The notes below the pieces were generated by a model. It was not told the DNA's origin and made no database searches. It saw only the letters and a list, made by a program, of their open reading frames with translations. A stretch of DNA of 64,000 bases from Lanius collurio (lineage: Eukaryota > Chordata > Aves > Passeriformes > Laniidae), in contig JACBWW010000004.1 in NCBI GenBank assembly GCA_020086605.1, positions 42,052,535 to 42,116,534 on the forward strand, read 5' to 3'. Position 1 is the stretch's first letter. Each line of letters starts with the position of its first letter. A program made the translations under genes and the position numbers. Positions 1-10,839 of the stretch are shown piece after piece.

Positions 1-810
1 TTTCATTGGGGAAAGCAGGAATAAGAATTTAAAAGCTACCTTTCCTTAGTACTGGTGGATGGACATTTCCACTGTTGTATAACAAAATCACTCCTGACAG
101 AAATAGCAACTCTCTGCTAATATACTTGGCTACAGCACATTTAATTTATGTTCATTCCTAAGCCTTGGCATGGAGGTTGTCGCTTAAGAGAGTCCAGTTA
201 AAACACTTGGCTGTGGTGTTCACCCTGGATGTGACAAAGGATTTGTTTCTATCTACAACAGCCTTTGCTGAAGACTTCTCGGCTTTGGATGCACTCAACC
301 CACACCAGCCCCAACTTCTGCACATGTGCTAAACTCAGGTCTGCCTTCAAAAAAGAAAATTCATGTCTCAGATACCCTCTGAATTAATTGGCTTTGGGGA
401 TGTTCTTGAGAGATGCCCAGTGGAGTTGGGTGTTGAGTTTTCCTGGCACGGCCCTCTCCTACTCTGAGCTCATCCCCTCCCTTGCCAAACCTGATTCAGA
501 AGCACCTCCAGAAGAGTTTCCAGAGGCCCATCTCCTTGAAGCTGTCTTCTCCTAAGGTTTTCTCAATGTGTGCAGGTAGGTGAGGCTGCAAAGGCTCTTT
601 ACAGCTGACAGCTTTTTTTTTTTGTAAAATGAGGTATCTGGGGTCACACAGCATTTAAAAAAAAAGCCAGTGTGCTTGTATAAATTCTGGAGAATCGTAC
701 GTTGCAGGGCTAGTGGTTTGTAGAGCAATTGCTAATCTTGTGGAGAGAAGAGCTTTGTGATTTATCTTTTTTTTTTTTTTTTTTTTAACTGCCACCATGT
801 TCTTGCTGCT
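1..810. other. Left-edge stretch with no gene seen
   Basis: No exon with both splice signals and a recognisable protein was found on either strand. A pure T run lies at about 767-786, directly before the open stretch described at 811-1089. The rest is unremarkable single-copy-looking sequence. Confidence 0.5.
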
Positions 811-1089
811 GCTTTGTCTTGGCACAGAGAGCATGAAAGACTTTTTGACAGCAAAGACATGTTTCAGCCATACTCATTTGAGCACACAGAGGTCTCAGCT
901 TGTTCTCCAGACATGTTCTGGGTCATATACCCTGGTCTTAACCAGGCTTTGAGGATGTGCATATACATGAAGGATTGTGATCAGGTGTTGGGTCACTTCG
1001 GTAATACTATCCAGGGGCAAGCTGGGTGGAAATTCCAGAGGGATCACCTCCTGGACACATTAAATGCTGAAGGCCTGGGCACAGACTAG
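811..1089 (+). other. Unassigned open stretch, possible decayed or orphan coding segment
   Basis: An open frame ends at TAG 1087-1089. From about 811 on, its composition is more protein-like than the chance frames around it: mixed aromatic, acidic and basic residues with no low complexity. It includes the segments FEHTEVSACSPDMFW and GQAGWKFQRDHLLDTLNAEG. An AG preceded by a pyrimidine-rich tract sits near 828, so an internal exon is conceivable. I do not recognise the family. It lies about 1 kb upstream of the phosphatase-like pseudogene on the same strand and could be part of the same dead locus. It could equally be a chance ORF. Confidence 0.2.
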
Positions 1090-2067
1090 CGCTGGTCAGA
1101 GGTGTTCACTTTTCAGAGGGCTGCCAACTCAGCCTGGGGTCATGGAGAAAGAGCCACACTGTGGAAGAGTCCAAGGCTTCTGGCCCTGGGCAGAAGTGAG
1201 AAAAGCTCCTGAGAGGCTTGTGCCCAGGACCGAGCTGGGAACTGAGTGATCCTAACCCTGGCTTATGAACACAGACTCTCCATCACTGGAGACTGACGCC
1301 CCTGTGTGCTACTATGGTCAGAAGGGGCTTCATCCAGAGGAGTTTTCTGGTTTTTGCCTTCTCCCTGAAGCCTCTCTTCACCCTTTATGTTTTCATTGTG
1401 AAATGCTGCCTTTCCTCCAGGCTCCAGCTTTCAGTGAGTTGCAAATTCTTCCAGAATCCCACACCAAAGAGTGTCCCTTTGGAGTGGAAGGGATCATTAA
1501 AATGCCTTGTTTCTCTTCAACACCACTGTTTATATCAAAAGCAGCCATGTGTGAGTACTTATGTGTGTCCATTGGAAGTTGTTCTGTTCCTATGGGCACT
1601 TGTCCAAACCTGGTGAGTATAAAAGTGAAGTGCATGAAGAGAAGGGTGGGGATGTGGTGTCCATAGTCCTGCAGTGTGGCAAGATACTCTGGTCACTCTT
1701 CTTAGCATGTTGCTCGTGCAGCTGGAGAGATGAGCTTTCATGATCTCATCAGTCCTTTCCTTTCTACTGTTTGGCAGATGGAAGAGGCTGAGAGCAGAGG
1801 GGCAGTCCACAACATGGGGTTCCTGATGCAGGCCCATAGATCCAGTCCCACCTCTGCTTCTCCCCTGCCTTCTCCAGCACACTCCCCATTCAAGGCCAAG
1901 CTCTTCAGTCACTTGTCCCTCTTTTGCTGCTGTTGTGGGGCTCTGAGCCCTATTCCAGCCCCCTGCACCACACGCCAGCTCCAAGAAATCCCTCAGGGGG
2001 AACTGGGAGAAAAAGCCACATCCCAAGGAGCCCACTGGTCAGAAACCTGTGTGTTTCCCCTTCACAG
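1090..2067. other. No gene recognised
   Basis: Several frames of 100-160 codons overlap here on both strands. None shows a known domain, a consistent exon structure or a biased composition. They are treated as chance frames in GC-moderate sequence. Confidence 0.4.
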
Positions 2068-2580
2068 GACCCATCATCACTCAGATAACTGACTGCATCC
2101 ACGTGGGGAACATCGGCAGTGGGCAGGGGCTGTGCATGCACGGCACTGACAGCTTCATCAGTGACACCTTGACTGACATGAGCTGCCTGCCCAGCGACGG
2201 CAGCCTGAGTGTCATCCCCTACACTGCCACAGGGAGGGTTCAGCACACGCCTCAATGGGGATTGTCATGGAATGGGGCAGCCCTGCTTCTGGGACACTGA
2301 TGAGTGCATCGAGGTCTCACTGGAGAAAGGGAATTGTGTCCTCATCCACAGCTGGGATGGCTTCTCCTAGGATACCACTTGCATCATTGTGTAGCTGATG
2401 GTCAAACACAGCACAAAGCTGCTGTCAGCTTATGCGTTCGTGAGGTATCTGCTGAACACTGAGGAGTGTTGCCAGGACCTGCTGGTGGGTTTGGAACCTG
2501 AGGGCATGAACATCATGTGCCCAAAGCATTCCCTGGAGCTATGTGGACAGGGTGGCTGTGTTGGTTGGCAGCAGCCCTGA
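2068..2580 (+). pseudogene. Dual-specificity-phosphatase-like pseudogene
   Basis: The 5' part (frame of position 2067) reads ITQITDCIHVGNIGSG, like the IxxxIYVGN start of DUSP catalytic domains, followed by SDTLTDMSCLPSDG. The frame then shifts between about 2240 and 2285. The second part (2281-2580) reads DECIEVSLEKGNCVLIHSW and then DGFS, matching the phosphatase P-loop pattern VLVHCxxGxSR and the following YLM helix. The catalytic Cys position is Ser (AGC at 2350). The P-loop Arg position is TAG (2368-2370), and the Tyr of the YLM segment is TAG (2392-2394). LMVKHSTKLLSAYAFVR follows, typical of the helix after the P-loop. One frameshift, two stops and the lost nucleophile indicate a dead gene. 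A splice-acceptor-like CCCCTTCACAG ends at 2067. The exact parent gene is not identified. Confidence 0.5.
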
Positions 2581-5240
2581 ATAGGAAAACCCAAAAAACT
2601 TAACCCCATTTCATGGGCAAGTGAGGTGACTGTTGCTGTGGGGTGTAGGACAGGACTGGCACAAGATGTGAAAGTAATGGCCTTCCTTTGGAGAGTTCCT
2701 AGTGGCTGGTGTCAGCAGAAGTAGAGCATGAGGAGCTCTTTTGGGCATACATTGGAGGGAGCAGGTATGTCCTGGGCAGGATGGCAGCCGTGTGCTTTGC
2801 TTTGGTCCAGTGATTTTGGGAAAGCAAAGAGCAGTCAGATACAGGTTTCCCTGGTGATATTGCCTGAACTTTTACCATGATTACAAGTGCTGCTGAGAAG
2901 AAGGCTTGTGTTTTGCTAACGGTGTTATCCTTGGAAATAAGACATAGTGTCGTCTGGTGTCACGTCCCTCCATAGTGCCTGTCCACTTGATGCTTGTGGG
3001 ATGTTGAAGAGAAGGTGTAAAGGTGTAGGAGAGTGCCATGAGGGACATCTTGCATGGATTCATCAGCCTCATCCTTCCAATGCATGGTGATTCTGTGCAG
3101 AAGCCTGGCCCAAAAGAGCCACACCTGAGTCTCTAAAACATTGTGCAGAACCTCCTGTCTTTGACAGGTCTTCCATCTGTTGGACCTTGCAGGATGGTGG
3201 AAGTGCTTTGGGAATGGTGGCCCACACCAGTGATGCATTCCCCTAGCCCAAGTGGTGGGAAATGAGGGAAGGGAACAAGGTCAGATGCTCCATAGGAAAG
3301 TATCCAAGTATGAACAGTGCATCCATTCTGGCCCCTGTGGAATACCCTCCCTTACACCTAATATTCACAGAGCCAAACACCTCTCTGAAGAATGTCCTGG
3401 AGCTTCCTTATGCCTTCCTTGAGCTTTTCTGCAAGAAACTTGTTCCTTCATCACTCAAACATTTACATAATTCCTTTGGAAACTTCTGTCTTTCCTAATG
3501 TTAACCATAGCTTCTAACTTTGAAACAGATTTGTTTTTCCGTTCTTCCTTGTGCTCACAGGGTTTCTTCCTTGTCCTCACTGGGTTTCTTCCTTGTGGCA
3601 TTTAGGTCTGGTGCCTCTTTCTTTTGCTGGGAGAGTTGCCCTACAGCTTAACCTCTGTGCAAGGCAGCTCCATGGAAAGCCTTCTGCAGACTTGGAGGCT
3701 CGACCTGCTAATCCTATCAAGCTGTCTTGACACCTCACCATCCACTCCTCCTGTATCCTACAAACACATCTGTCGGCCAATATTTTGTTCATGGGACTCC
3801 TTTCTTTGAACTTCTTTCTTCCAGCATATCAGGCCAATACTTTCCTGTCACAAGGTGAAAACCACACTCTTGAATTTTGAGTAGATCTCTTTTGCTGTCC
3901 TGCATGCCTGGGCTCCAGGAGGTTCAGAACACCTTCACATTGATGAAGGAAACTCCCTGGCTGTGGGGAATTTTGAATGGAGGACTCCCCCCATTTTAAT
4001 TCCTCCACCAAGAGCTGAGCTGCTCTCTGGAGGACTGAGGGGCCAGCAGTGGCCAGAATGTGTAGCTGCAGCATTTCAAAGGGACAAACCACAAGTGGAC
4101 CCAGCCTTACCCACGCTGTTTCCCCCTCCTCAATGTGCTACCACAGCAAACCCCTGCAAGACACCAGCCCCATCCCAAGGACTTGCTCTTCCTTCAGCAG
4201 TGTCTGCAGCATTACTTGCATGGTGCTGAGGGTGGTGAAACAGGAAGCCTGCAGCAAGGGATTTGCCTCTATCTATATAATGTCTGGGAGTCGCATGGAA
4301 AGTATTGTCAGGGCCATGTCTGAATCAGCCTAAAAAATCCCAGCTGGAAGAGGAGGGAGCGCCTGGCCTGGGGGAGGAGAGCAGGAGCTGTTTGGGTCCC
4401 TGTCTCCATGGGATCCCCTACACACACACACACACTACATGTGCGGTGACTAGGGCTAGGGAATATTTCCAGCTACGTTTCCACCTGCTTCTCCTTCAGA
4501 TCCATGGAGATATGGGTCTGGGTCATCCCACGGAGGGGATTACCCTTCTTGCTGTCAGCATGGGGCTGCTCTCCCATGCTCTGCTGCTTCTGCCCAGCCC
4601 CTGGCTTGGGGCTGCCTGCAGCAACTCCACAGACTGTTTTTCAAAGAAACGGAGTTGTGCTAAAATATTTCACACAGGGAAGAGCTGAAAGTATTTCCTG
4701 TGTGAGGGAAATAAGTGAGGTTAAAAAAGCTAGTGCTGGATGGCTTATTAAGGGATATGCATATGCTGTCGGCAGTGGATATTTGGGGTGCAAACTCTTT
4801 TGTCTCTTCCTTCCTGAAGGGCAGAGCTGCTCCCAAGCCCTTGGAGGCAAATTGAGTCATGTCCTTGTCTGTGGATAAGTCACTCTGTGTATCCAAGGGG
4901 AAATTTTAATTAGAGGCCTTGCAGATGGATGGCTGTGTGCAGGGAGCCTGGTCTCCCCACAGATTTGAAGCCGTATCTATTGTGACTGGTTGGTGGCAGG
5001 AGGAGGGAGAGGAAGGCTCCCTCCTTGGCACTTCTGAGGAAAAACACCTCCCCAGCTCCTCCAGACCCCATGGGTAGAAGATGTTCTCCTCCTCCCCACC
5101 CCTCCTTCCCTGGGGGCTGCCCTCTCCTGTTTTCCTGCTGGCCTGGCCTGCCCCAGCCAAGGGAGGTGCACAGGGGACTCTTGCACATCATTGGTCTGAG
5201 AAGGTCTCCATGCCCTTAAAGAGAAGGTGGATTTTCTGCT
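2581..5240. other. Intergenic region upstream of TNNI2, no gene seen
   Basis: Only short overlapping frames without domains occur on both strands. A short (CA)n tract lies at about 4420-4434. In mammals SYT8 lies upstream of TNNI2, but nothing resembling a C2 domain could be read here. Confidence 0.5.
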
Positions 5241-5258
5241 GAGCCACCCGAGAAGCCC

Positions 5259-5265
5259 TTTTATA
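5259..5265 (+). promoter_or_regulatory. TNNI2: TATA-like element of the TNNI2 promoter
   Basis: TTTTATA lies about 25-30 bases before the start of a plausible non-coding first exon, which ends at a consensus donor at 5349. The position and the strong muscle gene downstream make this the likely core promoter. The start site was not mapped; about 5290 is inferred from TATA spacing. Confidence 0.55.
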
Positions 5266-5289
5266 CCTCCTTACTCAGCCAGCTGCCTG

Positions 5290-5348
5290 AGGCTCGTCTG
5301 TCCATCCTGTCCAGCCAGCACGACTCTGATTTTCTCCTCCGGACTTGG
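5290..5348 (+). other. TNNI2: TNNI2 exon 1, non-coding (5' UTR)
   Basis: The exon is inferred from TATA spacing at its 5' end and from the donor GTGAGC at 5349 at its 3' end. A non-coding first exon followed by a long first intron is the known arrangement of avian fast troponin I genes. The 5' boundary is approximate. Confidence 0.5.
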
Positions 5349-5919
5349 GTGAGCCTTTTTGCATGTCTCCTATTGACCCATCTTGCTCTTAGGGAATGAT
5401 GGGGGAGCAGATTTGCTTATCTGAGTATTAGGGAGATAAATATCAGGTGGGGGTGGCCTGCTGGGAGAAACAGGGGTGCTAATAAAACTTCCTCCATCCT
5501 TTGCTTGTCGGAGAGGGTCTGTGCACTGGAAAAGTTCCCTCTCTCTCTTCCAATGAGCTTTTTTCTTTTTGATTTCATACTTTCCCCTCTCTTGGCTGGT
5601 TCTGCTCTCAGTTTCAGTGGCGAGCGCAAGTGGAGCCTAACGTTGACCTCCCCAGGGTCGTAGGATTCAGGAGCCTTGCCTGCGGTGACTCGGCTCCCTG
5701 CTTACACCCCCTTCCTCCAGTTCCCTACCCTGCCCTTGCAGTGCCTTTCTCCCCAAAAACACCCTTGGACAGGCACCGGCATCGAAATTTATGGTGTCCT
5801 CCCGGCAGAACAGGTGATTCAAGCCCAGGTCGCGGGCAGCGAGCCACAGCCTGGCGTTGTCCCCTTGGTTGCCCGGCGTGGCTGCGGCCGAAGCGGGAGC
5901 GTGTGCTTGCGGGGCAGGG

Positions 5920-6105
5920 ATGTCAGTAAAAATAGCCGGCGTTCCTCGGCCGCCCCGGCCTCAGCTGCAGCTCGGCCACCTGCGCGGCTTGTGCTCCGCA
6001 TCGCTCCGACCTCCCTGAGTCACGGGGGCTGGCACCGCGGAGAGCCTGCCGTCCCAGGAGACAGCTGCAGCTCCTTCTGCAGCTCCCTGGCCATTTTTAG
6101 AAGCA
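5920..6105 (+). promoter_or_regulatory. TNNI2: Intronic muscle enhancer candidate of TNNI2 (IRE-like)
   Basis: Within 180 bases of intron 1 lie TAAAAATAG (5927-5935, MEF2-like), CAGCTG (5962-5967), CACCTG (5977-5982), TGAGTCA (6016-6022, AP-1-like), CAGCTG (6062-6067) and CCATTTTTAG (6091-6100, near-MEF2 on the other strand). Quail fast troponin I is known to be driven by an internal regulatory element in its first intron made of an E-box and a MEF2 site. This cluster, several hundred bases downstream of the inferred start site, is the natural counterpart. The surrounding block is also GC- and CpG-rich compared with its flanks. Confidence 0.6.
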
Positions 6106-7052
6106 CTTTCCCCCCCCTCCTCTCTGAAGTAATGTGATGGGCCTGCACATTTTCCAGGATAAAGTTTCCTTGTCCCTGCAAGCCGTGCCTCCTGCCTCGG
6201 GCATGAGCCCCCGTTAACGCTTCCCCTCCTGACAGAGCCTCCCAGGTCTGCAGAGGGCTGCTTTTGGGGGCCTTGTCTGCCCTGCAGAGGACTGGCTTGG
6301 GAGATGCAAGCAGCAGATATTGCTCTGCTAGAGAAGTAACATTCTATTTGTGTGGAAATCATTCACAGCAAAGGAGAGGTGCTCTTCCATCTCTTCCCTA
6401 ATACGCTGCGTTGTACGTGTAATATTTCCACGTAAAGCAAATGCAAGGAATTGTCTGGGGAATTTTTTCGTGCCTATATCAACTCAACCACAATTTCCAA
6501 CCCTGCTCTACATCACCTGTGCTGAGGTTGCTGCAACAAGCTCCCCTGTCCCACAGAATGTGTGCATACACTGGCAGCAGCACCCTCTGAAGTCCTTCCT
6601 TGTCACCTGGGGTCACTGCCAACCCTTTGTAGGCTTTGAGATATTTCTTGTTTATGAAGTGAAGTAAGGTTGAATGGCAAAGTGAAGCAGTAAACAGAAA
6701 AAAAGCTTTTGCCTTTTCTTCCTTCATTGAATAAACTGGTTTTCTGGGGGTCAAACAAGAAGGATACCTCCAGGAATCACTGACACAGATCTCCCTTTTT
6801 CTGGCTCAGCCCCATTTAGTCTTTTCCAGAAGTCCCTTGATGCTAAGATTTGTGTTGCTATGAGGAGATGTTTGCCTCGTCTACAAACTTCAGCCTAGTT
6901 CCCTATATGATGAAAACTTGGTGAAGTTGGGAAACAGGAACAGACCTGTTCCTCATTTTATTTTCTAGAGGAGTCTTGTTTTGTTTTTAAACTCAAGAAA
7001 GTGACCACCAGCACCAATAGTTATGAACTTTTTTCCTTGGTTTTCATTTCAG

Positions 7053-7082
7053 GCTCACAACCATCTAAACCAAGATGTCTGA
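7053..7082 (+). CDS. TNNI2: TNNI2 exon 2 (5' UTR end and start codon)
   Basis: The acceptor TTTTCATTTCAG ends at 7052 and the donor GTAAGT starts at 7083. The ATG is at 7075-7077 in the context ACCAAGATGT. Only 8 coding bases (Met, Ser and two bases of Asp) lie in this exon; positions 7053-7074 are 5' UTR. Confidence 0.93.
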   Translation, partial: AHNHLNQDV

Positions 7083-10000
7083 GTAAGTTCCCATTTTTCT
7101 GTCTCTAATATATTGTTGGCATTTAAAAACTTTTGTTCAACCATCAACTTTTTATGCTTGTTAAAATTCTTCTGCTTGTTTTCAGTTAGGATGCTAACTA
7201 ACTGCCTTTTTTTCCTTTTTCCCCTTTCTCTTCCCTCCTTTCCATCTGCTTTTCCTGAACAGTGAAGAGGTAAGTGTGTTTTGCTGGGGTTTTCCCTGTA
7301 GCGATGCTCGTGGCAGCAGTCCTGGCTTCACTGTTCCTCCCTAGGAAAATCAGCTGCTGGTGGTGTGTGGGGGAGGAATGGCTTTTGGTTATTTTCTTGC
7401 TGACTCCTCCTGGTAAACACGTGAAGGAGAAGAAAAATCCCTTTTGAAAGACGTTTTTTTGGTCTCCTGGCTTGGAGTTAAGATGCTTTTTTCCCTCCAT
7501 TCCTGCTTCCCCAGCCGGCCACGAGATGGTGCTGGGAAGGCAGTGGTCCAGAGCCGCCTGTCCTCCATCATCCATCCACCATCCCGCCCTTGGCCTAGCA
7601 TCCCATCCTCTCCTCCTTCCCCACGTCTAGCCCTTCATTTTCTACACACTGAGCGCTGAAAAATCACTTCTCAGAGACAATCCAAGGAGACCTGGATCCA
7701 GGGTAGTGTGAGCAGGGTGGAGGTTGCATTCTTAGCAAGTTTTCCCTGCTTCTGGCAGAGCCAGGTGGGGCTGAGGGAGTCTGGAAAAATGCAAGGGAAG
7801 GTGTGGGAGGATTGTTCGTGGCTTTGTCACTCCACATTTCCTCTTAGCAAATTGCTCCATCCTTCATTTCTGCAACTCCCCATATGTCTGAAACACCACA
7901 AGATCCAGCTTGTTCTCACTGAGGGAAAAGAGGATGTCAGGGACACATAGAAATGCCACAAAATGGTCCTGATATCCAACACATTCTTTTACTCCCCATC
8001 AAACCCAGACCTCACAGAAAAGGCTGTGAGGACACTCTTTGCTAAGGTACCAGTTTTCAGATGGAGAATAAGCTCTGGACTAACAGCCCTCAAGGAGTCT
8101 GATGATCTGATTGTTAATGGTGTGCTGCATCTCTGAGCATGGTGCCTTTTCTCTGCAGAGCCCTCCAGCCCTGTCAGGAGGGCCTTGGCACCATTTGCAT
8201 ATGTAAGACATGTCATATTTTGTTACATTTCACTCTGCACTTCCTTATCCACTTCCTTCTGTATGCAGCACAGACCCACACCAAGTGCTGCTTTCTACTC
8301 CCTGCCCCTCAGCATATCAGATGTGTTTCCCCTGGGCCAGCCCAACTCAGCCATGCCCTGTCTTCTGGGTGAAATGCTCAGGAAACAGCTGAAATGCAGA
8401 AGTTGTTATTTTTTTATAAATAAAAAACCCCCTGTTGCTGCTGGTCCAGCATGACAAGTACAGAAGGGCAGCCTGTGGTTGTGTCTGTCCTCCATCTGTG
8501 ATGAGCCCCTGCTTCAGTATCACTTGTGCTGGGTCTCTTCAGCTTCAAGAAATTACACAGCTTTCATGTTTTCACCTGTCTGGCTGTCCTTGTCACCAAA
8601 ATGTCAGAAGGACACATGCCCTGGACTGCTCAGAAAGACATCCCACAGCTCCTGAGTGCCCAGGAACATGGGGGTCATTAGCTTGAGCACAAAGTAAAAC
8701 ACATCTGAGTGAAGAGGAAATTAGAGAAAAGGCTAAAAAGTCCGAAGAAGACAAGTTTGAAGCCATGTTTTATGTATTTACTTTCAAGTTCATCATCCTT
8801 GTTATCTTTTCCTGAGGGACTTTGTAGGTTGTAGCTACCTGAGGTGGGCAAATCTGGCTTCAGCAGGGAGCCTCTTTCTTGAGGGCTGCTGGTTTGGGGA
8901 CTAACTGTATGCCAAGTTGTCCATCCTGGCTGGAGCCGTCTTGCAGGTCCTTGGTGGACTGTGGCATTGCATGGGAAAGGGCAATGGAAAGGGGAATGGG
9001 CACCTGATAACCTGCTTTTCTCTTGTTTCTTCCACTTGCAGAAAAGGAGGAGGGCAGCCACTGCCCGTCGGCAGCACCTGAAGGTACGTGGCACTGCTGT
9101 GGTTGTGTGATGTGTGTCCCGACCTTCCCATCCCCCATCCCAAGCTAGCCAGCTCTCAGCACTCTGCCTACCAGAAGAGGCCATGATGCACAACGTGGGA
9201 GCCTCCCACCCCACTTACTGGGTCTCCACCATGTCCCTTGCTTGGAAATGGTGGTATTGATGGGAACTCCCCAAGCTGCCTCTCCATCAGGACTCCCCCT
9301 CCCCTGACAACCCCCCTGCCCTCCTCCCTTGCCTCCACCCTGCGCTGACCCTTCTCCTGATGCCTTCCAGAGTGCTATGCTCCAGCTTGCTGCCACTGAA
9401 ATAGAAAAGGAAGCAGCTGCTAAAGAAGTGGAAAAGCAAAACTACCTGGCAGAACATTGCCCTCCTCTGTCGCTCCCAGGATCCATGCAGGAACTTCAGG
9501 TACAGGCTTCTTTAACCCTCTCAGTGCTGGAGCAGAAAAGATTTGACTCCATCAGTCAGCCTGGTGGATCTAGACTGGCCTTCCCATCTTAACCCTCTTC
9601 TCACCTTTGTTGCCCTGGAGCCAGATGGACATGCAGCTGGCTTGAGAGGCAGATGGGGTCTCACTACAAAAAAAAAGAATCTGGCTGGCAGGAAAGGTGT
9701 GTTTTAAATGTTGAAGCAGCGTTTGAATGAAGCCAATAGCACGGAGATTAGGAGCTGGCTGACAAGCCACTCTTCACCTCAATCCCATCTAGTCTTCTGG
9801 ACTGAGGGCTTTCAGAGGCAGAGCGGTCAGAAGAGAGGAATTGTGTGTGTGGGTCCTAGCAGTCAACACCCCTCTCTGCTTTCCTCCCAGGAGCTGTGCA
9901 AAAAGCTTCATGCCAAGATAGAGTCAGTGGATGAGGAGAGGTATGACACAGAGGTGAAGCTACAGAAGACTACCAAGGAGGTGAGTTCACCCTGGAGCCA

Positions 10001-10683
10001 TCCTTCAGGGGAGTCTTCAGCCTGTTCCTCATGCCTTGTGAAAACCATGCTCTGCTCTCTCTCTGCCCCCCCCCTCATTTCATCCACCCCAGCTGGAAGA
10101 CTTGAGCCAGAAACTCTTTGACCTGCGTGGCAAGTTCAAGCGGCCGCCACTGCGCAGAGTGCGCATGTCTGCTGACGCGATGCTGCGGGCCCTGCTGGGC
10201 TCCAAGCACAAGGTCTGCATGGACCTCCGAGCCAACCTGAAGCAAGTGAAGAAGGAGGACACTGAGAAGGTATCCTTCCCTCTTCCCTTTTCCCTTACAG
10301 GAATTGGCCCCCAGCCTTCAGGGCTCACACCTCCCTGTATGATAGACAGGGTTGAAAATTATTCTTTCTCCATAATGTTCTTCTTCTTGCTCAGTATTTC
10401 CTCCTCTGTCACCTGGGATGTTGAAACAGGAGGGTCCAGCCCAGAAAGATGTATAGCATGGGTGGAACTGGGTTCCTCTAGCTGACGTGGGGGTTTCCAT
10501 GGGTGGACTGGTGTGGGGCCCAGGCCGGATGGGTTCTTACCCTGGGGGGCACCATTCGCACCAACACAACCATCCCTCCCCCAGGAGAAGGATCTCCGTG
10601 ATGTCGGTGACTGGAGGAAGAACATTGAGGAGAAGTCTGGCATGGAGGGCAGAAAGAAGATGTTTGAGGCTGGCGAGTCCTAA
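7075..10683 (+). CDS. TNNI2: Troponin I, fast skeletal muscle (7 coding exons, 183 aa)
   Basis: This is the inhibitory subunit of the troponin complex on the thin filament of fast skeletal muscle. It blocks actomyosin ATPase until calcium-loaded troponin C binds it. Coding exons are 7075-7082, 7263-7269, 9042-9083, 9371-9499, 9891-9980, 10093-10269 and 10585-10683. All junctions are GT-AG and in phase, giving 183 codons, the usual length for avian fast TnI. The protein starts [19 protein letters not shown]. The N-terminal TnC/TnT-binding helices are encoded by 9371-9980. The inhibitory region (about residues 104-117, [13 protein letters not shown]) and the switch region (about 118-134) are in the 177-base exon. 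The C-terminal actin-binding part ends FEAGES. The absence of the long cardiac N-terminal extension and the [16 protein letters not shown] segment mark it as the fast isoform rather than slow or cardiac. The frame is intact. Confidence 0.97.
7263..7269 (+). CDS. TNNI2: TNNI2 exon 3, 7-base micro-exon
   Basis: TGAAGAG lies between the acceptor CTGAACAG (ends 7262) and the donor GTAAGTG (starts 7270). It completes Asp and adds Glu-Glu. Such a tiny exon is part of the conserved troponin I gene structure and is needed to keep the frame into the next exon. Confidence 0.92.
7270..9041 (+). other. TNNI2: TNNI2 intron 3, nothing further seen
   Basis: This 1.77 kb intron shows no second reading frame with a recognisable product. 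There is a short AT-rich patch around 8405-8430. Confidence 0.6.
9042..9083 (+). CDS. TNNI2: TNNI2 exon 4
   Basis: The exon has 42 bases and 14 codons, reading [14 protein letters not shown], the basic N-terminal segment. The acceptor CCACTTGCAG ends at 9041 and the donor GTACGT starts at 9084. It is phase 0 at both ends. Confidence 0.96.
9371..9499 (+). CDS. TNNI2: TNNI2 exon 5
   Basis: The exon has 43 codons encoding the first troponin-C-binding helix and the fast-type segment ending PGSMQELQ. The acceptor TGCCTTCCAG ends at 9370 and the donor GTACAG starts at 9500. Confidence 0.97.
9891..9980 (+). CDS. TNNI2: TNNI2 exon 6
   Basis: The exon has 30 codons ([19 protein letters not shown] onward) and forms the helix that pairs with troponin T in the coiled-coil IT arm. 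The acceptor TTCCTCCCAG ends at 9890 and the donor GTGAGT starts at 9981. Confidence 0.97.
10093..10269 (+). CDS. TNNI2: TNNI2 exon 7 (inhibitory and switch regions)
   Basis: The exon has 177 bases and 59 codons. It holds the inhibitory peptide [11 protein letters not shown] and the hydrophobic switch segment [14 protein letters not shown] that docks on the troponin C N-lobe. The acceptor ends at 10092 and the donor GTATCC starts at 10270. Confidence 0.97.
10585..10683 (+). CDS. TNNI2: TNNI2 exon 8, C-terminal coding part
   Basis: The exon has 32 codons plus TAA at 10681-10683. It encodes the conserved [20 protein letters not shown] segment (second actin/tropomyosin-binding site) and ends FEAGES. 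The acceptor CTCCCCCAG ends at 10584. The 3' UTR continues to about 10835. Confidence 0.97.
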   Translation, partial: EKDLRDVGDWRKNIEEKSGMEGRKKMFEAGES

Positions 10684-10810
10684 GCACCTACGTCTCCACA
10701 CCGCTCTCCTCTTCCCGCTGCCCCCGCTGCCCCGCCGGGCTCAGGGGCACTGACTGGGTGCCATTTCTCTCTAGTTTGGCAAAGAGCTGCATCGTGGCAG
10801 CAGTGATGTA

Positions 10811-10816
10811 AATAAA
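10811..10816 (+). terminator. TNNI2: TNNI2 polyadenylation signal
   Basis: AATAAA lies 127 bases after the stop codon and is followed by a GT/GGTG-rich stretch (10822-10842) of the kind that directs cleavage. The 3' end is inferred at about 10830-10835. Confidence 0.8.
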
Positions 10817-10839
10817 GCTTTGGTGGGAGAGGTGGGTGT

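Noticed and set aside
4420..4434. Short CA repeat
   Set aside because: Only about seven units; mentioned inside the intergenic entry but too small for separate treatment.
2581..5240. SYT8 expected upstream of TNNI2 by mammalian synteny
   Set aside because: No C2-domain coding exon could be read in any frame. The gene may be absent here or lie further left.
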